This document shows positions 1-6,163 of a DNA stretch of 14,203 nucleotides, one piece after another; position 1 is the first letter of the stretch; each line of letters opens with the position of its first letter. Origin of the DNA: Spirochaetaceae bacterium. GTDB taxonomy: Bacteria; Spirochaetota; Spirochaetia; Treponematales; Breznakiellaceae. The stretch covers positions 1 to 14,203 of the forward strand of contig JAIRPU010000020.1 in the NCBI GenBank assembly GCA_031256815.1, given 5' to 3'. The position numbers and the translations under genes were made by a program. Under the pieces are notes generated by a model, which was given only the letters and a program-made list of their open reading frames with translations, had not been told where the DNA came from and made no database searches.

Positions 1-1314
1 AGTATAAGTATGCCGCCTATTCCGATGTTCCGGCCTGCCTCATTTATTGTGTTTTTAAGAGACGGTGTTGGCAGCTATGTTAGCGATGAGATAATTCCCC
101 AGGGCGCGCCGCTTGGCCCATCTTCAGGAATAGAAATTAACGTAACGGCGTCTGGATTTCGTATAACAGACGCCAATGAGTTTGCCAAGCTGGGCTCTGC
201 CGAAAACAGAAACAAAGACTTTGCGCTTGGCGGCGACATTGACCTGGCAGGCACGGGCACCGTCTGGAACGGCCCCTCCGGTTACACAGGCCACTTCTAC
301 GGCAATGGCTACACCATTAAGAACCTTGTTCTTAAAAATGGCGACAGCAGGGCAGGGCTTTTCTATTCACTTTCTGGCGCTGCCGAGGTAAGAGATTTTA
401 CACTGAATGTTATATCCGAAAATCCGGATGCAAACGTAAGCAACATTTATTTTGGCGGCGTAGCGGGAGATGTTCTTAATACCAGCGGGAATGGAGTTCT
501 AATCGAAAATGTTAAGGTAACCGGTACGCTCGCTGTTGGGAGGGTAACAGGTTATATTGATATAGGAGGTATAGTCGCGGTAACTTCCGGAAACGCTAAA
601 ACAACAATACGCCGTGCCAATTCGGAATTGAACATTAAATTATCCGGAACACAAGGTCAGAATACAAGCCATTGTTCGTTTGGCGGCATCGTGGCAACCG
701 CAGCCGGAAATCTTACAATAGAAGACTGCCAGTATACAGGCAATATAGAAGTAACAAGCGATACCGACCGTATGATACGCGCCGGCGGCATACTTGGCTG
801 CACCTGGGGCAATAACGCAACAACAACCATACGCCGGACTTATTCTACAGGAACTATTATTACCGATATTGGCGCACGAACCGCGGTATCGTCTTCAAGC
901 AACGACAATCGTTATGTTGCCGCAGGCGGTTTAATAGGCTTTATACGTCCAACCGGTACCGTGTATATCGAAAATTCAGCGGCGCTTATGAACAAAATAA
1001 TCACCAATTCCAGCAATGATGTTAATTTTATTTACCGCGGCAGGCTTGTTGGCTTGTCCAGTACGACTGCTGTTACATATACAAACAACATCGTGCTTGC
1101 CGGCGCGCAAATAGGTAATGCTACGAGAAACAGTTACGACAGCAGTTTTAACGACAACCTTAACACTGCGGACGGACACGCTTTAAACGCCGATGCAAGC
1201 GGGCTTTACAATCAAAACACATGGACTAACATTGCCCCCAACGGCCTCGGCTGGAATACCACCGTCTGGAACTTCAGCGGACTTGCCCAGAGTAAGCTGC
1301 CTTTGTTGAAGTAG
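1..1314 (+). CDS. GLUG-repeat beta-helix surface protein, 5' end outside the window
   Basis: The frame is open from base 1, so the gene very likely starts upstream; the first ATG inside the window is at base 10 and is not followed by a signal peptide. A GLUG-type entry segment with FALGGDIDL, GHFYGNGYTIKNL and AGLFYSLSG (about residues 72-125 counted from that ATG) is followed by about six degenerate repeats of roughly 40 residues. Each has a GG(I/V/L)(V/L/I) turn such as FGGIVATAAGN, AGGILGCTWGN or AGGLIGF, followed by a strand rich in T, I, N and E. The C-terminus (WTNIAPNGLGWNTTVWNF, then LPLLK) resembles the usual end of such proteins. Repeats of this type fold as right-handed beta-helices in secreted or surface adhesin-like proteins; that role is inferred here. 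No catalytic motif is visible. The first 20 or so residues look unlike the rest and their frame is uncertain. The gene is followed by a GC-rich gap rather than a close neighbour, so it may be the last gene of its transcript. Confidence 0.75.
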   Translation, partial: SISMPPIPMFRPASFIVFLRDGVGSYVSDEIIPQGAPLGPSSGIEINVTASGFRITDANEFAKLGSAENRNKDFALGGDIDLAGTGTVWNGPSGYTGHFYGNGYTIKNLVLKNGDSRAGLFYSLSGAAEVRDFTLNVISENPDANVSNIYFGGVAGDVLNTSGNGVLIENVKVTGTLAVGRVTGYIDIGGIVAVTSGNAKTTIRRANSELNIKLSGTQGQNTSHCSFGGIVATAAGNLTIEDCQYTGNIEVTSDTDRMIRAGGILGCTWGNNATTTIRRTYSTGTIITDIGARTAVSSSSNDNRYVAAGGLIGFIRPTGTVYIENSAALMNKIITNSSNDVNFIYRGRLVGLSSTTAVTYTNNIVLAGAQIGNATRNSYDSSFNDNLNTADGHALNADASGLYNQNTWTNIAPNGLGWNTTVWNFSGLAQSKLPLLK

Positions 1315-1423
1315 CCGCCGCGTACAGCCGACCTTTGCGCCGCCTGTCCTCAACCGCTGGTCTGCCGCCGGCAGCCCTCCCCCCGCCGGCGGGGGCAATC
1401 AGGGCGGCGGCTTCAACCGGCAG

Positions 1424-1454
1424 CCCCGCAAAAACACGCTGTGTTTTTGCGGGG
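1424..1454. repeat. Perfect 14-bp inverted repeat, hairpin with 3-base loop
   Basis: The left arm CCCCGCAAAAACAC (1424-1437) is exactly complementary to GTGTTTTTGCGGGG (1441-1454), with loop GCT. It lies 110 bases after the GLUG stop codon. No T-run follows on either strand, so it is not a canonical intrinsic terminator, although so stable a stem could pause RNA polymerase or protect a 3' end. Confidence 0.7.
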
Positions 1455-1610
1455 GCGTAACCTTCGTCCGGCGGCGGCTGCGGGCTTCGCCGTGCAGCGC
1501 CTCTGTGCGGCCTGCGTTGTACGCAGTCCGCACACGCCTTTAGCACAAGCCGGCAAAAGCGCGGCAGCACAAGCCGCCAGCCGCTTGACTACCAATCGAA
1601 AGCGCTTTTG

Positions 1611-1619
1611 TGCTAACAT
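1611..1619 (+). promoter_or_regulatory. Possible extended -10 element of argA
   Basis: TG-C-TAACAT matches an extended -10 (TGn plus a hexamer sharing 4 of 6 bases with TATAAT). It ends 6 bases before the ATG at 1626, and no Shine-Dalgarno sequence lies between. A TTGACT at 1585-1590 resembles a -35 box but is 23 bases away, too far for a normal pair. Transcription from here would start at or next to the start codon. The spacing matches the stronger frr case, but this call is weak on its own. Confidence 0.3.
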
Positions 1620-1625
1620 AAGCGC

Positions 1626-2945
1626 ATGGGAGAAAACGCTGTTTCAATGGAGCTGATACGCGAAGCGTTTCTGTATCAAAATAGATTCGCTGGTAAAACT
1701 GTTGTATTTAAAATTGATTTTCCTGTTACAGAAAGCGCCGGTTTTTCTTATTTAATGAAAGACATCGCGCTGCTTATAAAAACCGGAATAAAAGTAATCA
1801 TTGTGCCTGGTTCTGCGGAATACATAAGCCGTGTTTTAACCGACCATAATATAACTTCAAGTTTTGCCGACAGCGAGCGTATAACCGCGAATGGCGCTAT
1901 GCCTTATGTGGAGATGGCGGCGTTCCACGCGGCAACGCGCTTTATCACGGCGCTTTCCGCAAGCCGTGTAGACGCTCTTATTGGCAACTTTGTCCGCGCG
2001 CGCGGACGCGGCGTAGTTCACGGGCAGGATTTTGGACAAACGGGCGTTGTTGATAAAATTTATGTTGAATCTGTGCGCCGCGTAATAGATGCAGGAATGA
2101 CGCCCATACTTCCATGCATAGGCTGGAGTCCCGCCGGAAAACCTTACAATGTTTCAAGTAACGGAATAACGGTTGCCGCCTGCGAAGCGCTTGGCGCGAT
2201 AAAACTGGTTATTGTTACAACAGACTGGACGGAAAAACAACTTAATATTGCCGCGCCTGCCTCTGTTGAAAGGGACGAAAAGGGCAAAATGCTCCGCGTA
2301 ACCCCCGAAGAAGTACGCGAAATCCTTAAAACAAACGCCGCGCCGGCGCTTGGCAAGACAAAAAGCCACCTTATACTTTCGCTTGCCGCGCTTGAAGCCG
2401 GCGTAGAGCGCGTTCATATTGTAGACGGAACCGAAGAAGGCGTTATATTGCGCGAGCTTTTTTCAAATTTAGGCGCAGGCACAATGATAAATTCCGGCGA
2501 ATACGATGCAATAAGGCCAATTCGCAATTCCGATATACCGGATATGTTAAGGCTTATGGAACCCTTAATGCAAACAGGGATTCTTCTGCGGCGTAACGCA
2601 GAGGATATTCAGCAAAAAAAAGATGATTTTGCCGTATTTGTGGTAGATGGCGCTATTCACGCATGCGCGGCGCTGCACAACTGGGGCGAAGGCCAGGCGG
2701 AAATTGCCGCGCTTGCCAGCGACCCAATGTATAAAAGCATGGGTGCGGGCAGGCGGCTCGTGCGCTATTTTATTGAAAAAGCGGTAAAATCCGGCTGCGA
2801 CCGTGTATTTGCGCTTACAACAAGCACTCAGGACTGGTTTGAACAGCTTGGATTCAACGAAACTACAGTGGAAAGCCTGCCGAGGCGCAAACGCGAAATA
2901 TACGACCGCAAACGTAACAGCCGTATTTATGCGCTGGAATTGTAA
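1626..2945 (+). CDS. argA: N-acetylglutamate synthase (amino-acid N-acetyltransferase)
   Basis: Transfers acetyl from acetyl-CoA to L-glutamate in the cytoplasm, the first step of arginine synthesis. The protein has the classical two-domain ArgA layout in 439 residues. An amino-acid-kinase fold (about 20-290) ends in the linker LFSNLGAGTMI, as in ArgA of other bacteria. A GNAT acetyltransferase domain (about 296-439) follows. It shows IRPIRNSDI, QTGILLRRNAEDI, the acetyl-CoA loop YKSMGAGRRLV (about 369-379), LTTSTQDWFEQLGF (397-410) and the closing LPRRKREIYDRKRNSR, all in ArgA order. The kinase Lys-Gly-Gly nucleotide motif reads KIDF, as expected where this fold no longer phosphorylates. Two starts are possible: ATG 1626, which has no SD but a -10-like element 6 bases upstream, or ATG 1647 (Met22 is not an alternative; this is Met8), with GGGAG 14 bases before it. 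I chose the longer. No other arg gene is nearby. It converges on aspS with a 27-base gap. Confidence 0.9.
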   Translation: MGENAVSMELIREAFLYQNRFAGKTVVFKIDFPVTESAGFSYLMKDIALLIKTGIKVIIVPGSAEYISRVLTDHNITSSFADSERITANGAMPYVEMAAFHAATRFITALSASRVDALIGNFVRARGRGVVHGQDFGQTGVVDKIYVESVRRVIDAGMTPILPCIGWSPAGKPYNVSSNGITVAACEALGAIKLVIVTTDWTEKQLNIAAPASVERDEKGKMLRVTPEEVREILKTNAAPALGKTKSHLILSLAALEAGVERVHIVDGTEEGVILRELFSNLGAGTMINSGEYDAIRPIRNSDIPDMLRLMEPLMQTGILLRRNAEDIQQKKDDFAVFVVDGAIHACAALHNWGEGQAEIAALASDPMYKSMGAGRRLVRYFIEKAVKSGCDRVFALTTSTQDWFEQLGFNETTVESLPRRKREIYDRKRNSRIYALEL

Positions 2946-2972
2946 TTTATTTTTAAGCGGCTTTTAATAAAA

Positions 2973-4268
2973 CTATGGCAAGACCCGTTTCCTGTCTCTT
3001 GGAAAGAGGCTTGCCTCTTTTACATTGGCAATACCCAGGAGCCTTGCGGTAAGCCGCTCACAGCCTACTGCAAACCCGCCATGCGGCGGGCAGCCAAATT
3101 TTAAAAGCGTTGCATATCCTGGAAAATATTCTGGTTTTAAGCCGAATTTGGTAAGCGCTTCGCAAAAACAAGCGTAATCATGCTGTCTTTTGCCGCCGGT
3201 GGTAATCTCAAGCCCGCGAAACAGCGCGTCAAAACTCATTGTGCGCGAAGCGTCCAGAGGATATGTGTAAAATGGCCTGTAACGCCGTGGAAATTCATTT
3301 ACAAATACCAGCGCGCTGCCGTTTTCGCGTTCTGACCATGCGCAAAGCAGGGACTCCGCCTCGGGCGTAATATCAAATATACGCGCTTTACCGGCTTTGG
3401 AGGCCTCGTCATTGACAATTTTAAGCGCTTCTTCGTAGCCTATAACCGGCGACTTTGCCGCTGTTTCCGGAAGCGGCGCGGAGGATTTCCACAACGAAAA
3501 AGCGTTTTGACATTTCTTTTGAGTTTCTTCAAAGATATGCGCCAGAAGCTCTTTTTCCAGGTTGATTAGCTCTATTTCGCTGTCTATAAACCCCATTTCT
3601 ATATCAAACGACACATACTCGTTAAGGTGGCGCGGAGTGTCATGTTTTTCGGCGCGATACGCCGGCGCAATTTCAAATACCCGTTCCAGGCCGGAAGCAA
3701 CCATTACTTCTTTATAAAATTGAGGCGACTGCGCCAAATAAACTTTACTGTCAAAATAATCAACGGCAAAAAGTTCTGTGCCGCCCTCTGTGCCGCCGGA
3801 AACGAGCTTGCTCGTTTTAATTTCTGTAAAGCCATGCGAACGCAAATATCCGCCAAAGGCTTCGATTATTACAGATTGAAGTTCAAAAACCGCTCTTATT
3901 TTTGGATTTCTAAGCGACAGGATTCTGTTATCCAATATCGATTCCAGCCCAATTTTTGAAGCGTCCCCGTTTACCTGATACGGGAGTTCAGCTTGAGCCA
4001 TGTTTAGTATCTCAAATTTTTTAACGCGAATCTCAACGCCGCCCGGAGCTTTTTCGTTAAGCGCCGGTTCGCCTTCAACTTTTATCACAGATTCCAGGGT
4101 AAGATTATGTTTTTCGTTTAGAACAAGCTGAACCGTGCCGCCTCTGTCGCGCAGAATAATAAAATTTACCGCGCCCAGCTCACGGATGCGGTGAACCCAT
4201 CCTGCGGCTTCAACAGACGCCGTTCCATTTTCCGCCGCGGCCCTAATTTCGGTTGATAACAAACGCAT
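2973..4268 (-). CDS. aspS: Aspartyl-tRNA synthetase, archaeal type, probably non-discriminating (Asp/Asn)
   Basis: A class II aminoacyl-tRNA synthetase of 431 residues that attaches aspartate to tRNA. At this length, without the GAD insertion of the roughly 590-residue bacterial AspRS, it is the archaeal-type enzyme. The N-terminal anticodon-binding OB fold (about 15-100) contains AGWVHRIRELG and ILRDRGGTVQLV. Catalytic landmarks are GGTEGGTELFAVDYF, the aspartate-binding LAQSPQFYKEVM, motif 2 EIAPAYRAEKHDTPRHLNEY, and motif 3 with GGFAVGCERL followed by LFPRDRKRVLP. His26 and Pro75 sit where archaeal discriminating enzymes carry Trp26 and Lys85 (alignment from memory); His and Pro mark non-discriminating enzymes that also charge tRNA-Asn. 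If so, a GatCAB amidotransferase should exist elsewhere in the genome. The ATG at 4268 has no SD and sits 8 bases after a -10-like box. An AsnRS identity is less likely given the tail and spacing, but the two families are related. Confidence 0.88.
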   Translation of the reverse strand: MRLLSTEIRAAAENGTASVEAAGWVHRIRELGAVNFIILRDRGGTVQLVLNEKHNLTLESVIKVEGEPALNEKAPGGVEIRVKKFEILNMAQAELPYQVNGDASKIGLESILDNRILSLRNPKIRAVFELQSVIIEAFGGYLRSHGFTEIKTSKLVSGGTEGGTELFAVDYFDSKVYLAQSPQFYKEVMVASGLERVFEIAPAYRAEKHDTPRHLNEYVSFDIEMGFIDSEIELINLEKELLAHIFEETQKKCQNAFSLWKSSAPLPETAAKSPVIGYEEALKIVNDEASKAGKARIFDITPEAESLLCAWSERENGSALVFVNEFPRRYRPFYTYPLDASRTMSFDALFRGLEITTGGKRQHDYACFCEALTKFGLKPEYFPGYATLLKFGCPPHGGFAVGCERLTARLLGIANVKEASLFPRDRKRVLP

Positions 4269-4274
4269 TTATTC

Positions 4275-4291
4275 TGTTTATGCCATAAACA
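4275..4291. promoter_or_regulatory. 17-base odd palindrome over the aspS promoter (operator candidate)
   Basis: TGTTTATG and CATAAACA are perfect inverted 8-mers separated by one C. The site covers the predicted -10 box of aspS (4277-4282) and part of its spacer, a place where a bound dimeric protein would block transcription. The binding protein is unknown, and AT-rich palindromes of this length can arise by chance. Confidence 0.35.
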
Positions 4292-4305
4292 ACGCCTGTC
4301 GTCAA
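4277..4305 (-). promoter_or_regulatory. Probable sigma-70-type promoter of aspS
   Basis: On the minus strand TTGACG (4300-4305), a 17-base spacer and CATAAA (4277-4282) precede the start codon. The -35 box matches 5 of 6 and the -10 box 4 of 6 consensus bases. Only 8 bases separate the -10 box from the ATG and they contain no SD, so the transcript would start about at the start codon. Confidence 0.5.
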
Positions 4306-4495
4306 GCGCCTTTTGCCTGGCATATTTTGATTATCATCTTTTTGTTAGCGCGCCCCTGCCGTGGATTAATGTGAAATAACGCACAATAATGCCGGTTTAT
4401 TTATTTTTTTTGTATATTAGACATTAACCTGCGGCGGGCATAGCATAAAAAACACAGATTTAAATATTTTTCTTATATTGCGCTTTCAAAATGAC

Positions 4496-4501
4496 GATAA
4501 T
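4496..4501 (+). promoter_or_regulatory. Possible -10 box next to the peptidase start
   Basis: GATAAT shares 5 of 6 bases with TATAAT and ends 6 bases before the ATG at 4508. No convincing -35 box is found 16-18 bases upstream (TTATAT is the nearest), and the surrounding DNA is AT-rich. It is listed because the spacing repeats that seen at frr and argA. Confidence 0.2.
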
Positions 4502-4507
4502 ATTCGT

Positions 4508-5980
4508 ATGTTGAATGATTATTCCCAGGTTACAAAAGGGCAAAAAGTAGCGCGGCGGCCACATATTGTTCCGCGCCAGACGCCTTCTCTTTTGATTTCG
4601 GTACAGCGGCCGGCACTTCACAGGCCAAATCTCAATTTACCTGGAACGGCAGTTCATTACATTCCAAAGGCGCAGTCGCCCGATTTGCGGCGGCCGGCGC
4701 TATCCTCCGGCACTTATACCGCCGAGCGTTCTGTTGCGGAGACCACCTCCAAAACTTATACCGACGTAAATTCTTTTGTAGAACCCCCCGCAGAGCCGGT
4801 TGTAGAGCCGCGCCCCGCAACTCCGGCGCCCGAAGCAAGCCCGGCAGCGCCTGCGCCTGAACCGCGCCCCGCAGCGCCGGCAGCCGAAGTACGCCCCTCA
4901 ACTCAGGCAGTCGAAATTCGTCCCGCAGCGCCGGCGTCGGAACTGCGTCCTGAAACTCCTGCGGCTAAACCGCGCCCTCAACAAGCGCAGAAAGCAATAA
5001 AATCAAAATCGGCGTTCAGTATTATGGCGGCCACGCTTCTTCCAAAAATTGCGCTTGGGGCGCTTTTTTTGGGAGCGGCAGGTTTTTTTACCTACAACGC
5101 CCTGCTTTGGCAATCCGGCGAATACAGTGTTATGCCCGCAAAAGACAGCGGCCTTGATTCCCGCATGATGGAATATGCGTCAAACGGCGTAGCGGCGCTT
5201 GAGCCCCCCGAGTCAATTAACAACAGCGAATCTTCATTTTTACGCCCAAGCGAACAATTTTCATGGCAATATTACACGGTTAAACGCGGAGATTCCATAA
5301 CCAAAATATCGCAGGATTACGGGCTTTCGCTTGACGCGATTGTGGCTTCAAATAAAATAAACAATGCGCGGGAATTACGGGAAGGCGATGTTCTTAGAAT
5401 TCCGAATATGGACGGCATTCCCTATTCAATCGTAAAAGGAGACAGCTACGAAAAAATTTCGGAACGTTTTGGCGTGCCGCTAAACGCGATACTTGACGCA
5501 AACGATATTCAAACAGGCGATATCCATTCCGGAGAACAGATTTTTATTCCAGGTGCAAGAATGCCCGCAAGCGAGTTAAAACAGGCGCTGGGCGAAGCGT
5601 TTATTTACCCTGTAAAAGGCAGGCTTAGCTCTTCGTTTGGCTGGCGAAAAGACCCTTTTACGGGTGTCAGGAGTTTTCATAAGGGGATAGATATTGTTGC
5701 CGATTCGGGAACGCCGGTTAAGGCGGCTATGTCCGGCAAGATTGCCATGGTCGGGTTTAGTCCCATACTTGGCAAATATATAATTATAACTCATAATGAT
5801 AAATATCAAACAATGTATGCTCATCTTAACAGTGTACAGGTAGTGCGGGACGCGAAAGTGTCGCAGGGAGAGCGTATTGGCGAAGTAGGAAATACGGGCT
5901 ACAGTACCGGGCCGCATTTGCACTTTGTAATTTATAAAAACGGGCGCGAATTAAATCCGCTTGAACAATTAAAGCTTTAG
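4508..5980 (+). CDS. Membrane-anchored LysM / M23 (LytM-type) peptidoglycan endopeptidase
   Basis: Predicted periplasmic zinc endopeptidase that binds peptidoglycan and cuts its peptide crosslinks. With the ATG at 4508 it has 490 residues. In order: a cytoplasmic, basic, Pro-rich N-terminus; nine-residue Pro/Ala/Glu repeats (99-157); one TM helix (about 179-201, PKIALGALFLGAAGFFTYNA); a linker; LysM 1 (256-299, YTVKRGDSITKISQDYG) and LysM 2 (306-349); then the M23 domain (about 371-490). All zinc and catalytic residues are present: His391 and Asp395 in HKGID, His439 in YAHL, and His470/His472 in HLHF, so it should be active. With no N-terminal signal peptide, the internal helix anchors it with the N-terminus inside. 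A TTG at 4478 would add ten residues; neither start has an SD, and I prefer ATG. The small ORF that follows after 9 bases is probably in the same transcript. Roles in cell separation or elongation are inferred from the family. Confidence 0.9.
   Translation: MLNDYSQVTKGQKVARRPHIVPRQTPSLLISVQRPALHRPNLNLPGTAVHYIPKAQSPDLRRPALSSGTYTAERSVAETTSKTYTDVNSFVEPPAEPVVEPRPATPAPEASPAAPAPEPRPAAPAAEVRPSTQAVEIRPAAPASELRPETPAAKPRPQQAQKAIKSKSAFSIMAATLLPKIALGALFLGAAGFFTYNALLWQSGEYSVMPAKDSGLDSRMMEYASNGVAALEPPESINNSESSFLRPSEQFSWQYYTVKRGDSITKISQDYGLSLDAIVASNKINNARELREGDVLRIPNMDGIPYSIVKGDSYEKISERFGVPLNAILDANDIQTGDIHSGEQIFIPGARMPASELKQALGEAFIYPVKGRLSSSFGWRKDPFTGVRSFHKGIDIVADSGTPVKAAMSGKIAMVGFSPILGKYIIITHNDKYQTMYAHLNSVQVVRDAKVSQGERIGEVGNTGYSTGPHLHFVIYKNGRELNPLEQLKL
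4802..4978 (+). repeat. 27-bp in-frame tandem repeat (6.5 copies) in the peptidase gene
   Basis: Six units of nine codons plus five further codons encode VEPRPATPA, PEASPAAPA, PEPRPAAPA, AEVRPSTQA, VEIRPAAPA, SELRPETPA and AKPRP, consensus xExRPAAPA. The unit stays exactly 27 bases, so the array has kept the frame. It forms an extended Pro/Ala/Glu linker just before the TM helix, on the predicted cytoplasmic side. Copy number could vary between strains. Confidence 0.85.
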
Positions 5981-5984
5981 GCGG
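5979..5984 (+). promoter_or_regulatory. Ribosome binding site of the small ORF
   Basis: AGGCGG begins inside the stop codon of the peptidase gene and lies 5 bases before the ATG at 5990. It supports translation of the small ORF and suggests coupling to the upstream gene. Confidence 0.55.
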
Positions 5985-5989
5985 TAAAT

Positions 5990-6115
5990 ATGCGAAAGAT
6001 AATACTCATTCTTGTAGCTTTTATAGCAATTATTACACTGGTTCGCGCTCTGGATAGCTCAAAATACGAAAATCAAAGCATTGTGCTTCCGGCAATAGAC
6101 GATGTTCCGCGCTAA
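5990..6115 (+). CDS. Small membrane or secreted peptide, 41 residues, unknown function
   Basis: The ORF starts with ATG 9 bases after the peptidase stop codon, behind an AGGCGG ribosome binding site, and ends with TAA. The product begins MRKIILILVAFIAIITLV, a basic start and a hydrophobic stretch fitting a signal peptide or single TM helix. About 21 polar residues follow, containing LDSSKYENQS and the acidic end AIDDVPR. Val18-Arg19-Ala20 could be a signal peptidase site, which would release a short peptide; otherwise the product is a membrane miniprotein. I do not recognise a family. Its position between the LysM/M23 gene and a terminator-like hairpin suggests co-expression and perhaps a role with the peptidase at the membrane; that is inference. 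A chance ORF is possible, but the RBS, spacing and membrane-type N-terminus argue for a real gene. Confidence 0.6.
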   Translation: MRKIILILVAFIAIITLVRALDSSKYENQSIVLPAIDDVPR

Positions 6116-6116
6116 C

Positions 6117-6160
6117 AGCTTGTTTGCGCAAGAGCCATACTGGTTTTTGCGCAATAAGCT
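6117..6160 (+). terminator. Hairpin between the peptidase operon and frr, probable terminator
   Basis: TTGCGCAAGAGCCA (6124-6137) pairs with TGGTTTTTGCGCAA (6141-6154) around a TAC loop, and outer AGCT arms lie at 6117-6120 and 6157-6160. Two of the 14 pairs are G.U on the plus strand and become C.A mismatches in minus-strand RNA, so the structure favours plus-strand transcripts. The DNA after it is T-rich (GTTTAGTTTTGCATTATTT) without one unbroken run. Confidence 0.55.
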
Positions 6161-6163
6161 TGT

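Larger units (their letters stand above)
1315..1625. other. GC-rich, palindrome-dense intergenic island
   Basis: This 311-base gap is about 70% GC (1321-1560), far above the genes around it. It contains several inverted repeats: an odd palindrome with 6-bp arms at 1362-1374, a perfect 16-base palindrome at 1380-1395, a 14-bp hairpin at 1424-1454, and an imperfect hairpin with 6+5 bp arms at 1505-1533. Open frames cross it on both strands (for example plus 1441-1656 and minus 1274-1570), but their translations are Ala/Arg/Pro-rich, which is expected wherever GC-rich DNA lacks stop codons. I regard it as non-coding. Composition falls back to normal just before the argA start. It could be an interspersed repeat or a cluster of transcription-stopping hairpins after the GLUG gene. 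Confidence 0.6.

Noticed and set aside
1274..1619. Overlapping minus-strand frames in the same gap
   Set aside because: Low-complexity translations explained by scarcity of stops at about 70% GC; one runs into the GLUG gene in antisense.
1441..1656. Plus-strand open frame of 71 codons in the GC-rich gap, overlapping the argA start
   Set aside because: Ala/Arg-rich translation with no domain, expected in GC-rich DNA; it overlaps a well-supported gene and no SD precedes it.
2946..2972. Terminator between argA and aspS
   Set aside because: Only a 4-bp inverted repeat with a one-base loop, and distant AGCCG/CGGCT arms 34 bases apart; neither is convincing.
3627..3959. 110-codon plus-strand frame opposite the AspRS catalytic core
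   Set aside because: Antisense shadow of a conserved synthetase gene.
4337..4370. TTGTTA - 17 bases - ATTAAT as a promoter for the peptidase
   Set aside because: Each hexamer matches only 4 of 6 consensus bases in an AT-rich stretch and the site is about 140 bases from the gene; too weak to list.
4478..4507. TTG start that would add ten residues to the peptidase
   Set aside because: TTG is a rare start, there is no SD, and ATG at 4508 has an equally good or better context. Not fully excluded.
5576..5923. 115-codon minus-strand frame opposite the M23 domain
   Set aside because: Antisense to conserved catalytic residues of the peptidase; no protein-like pattern.
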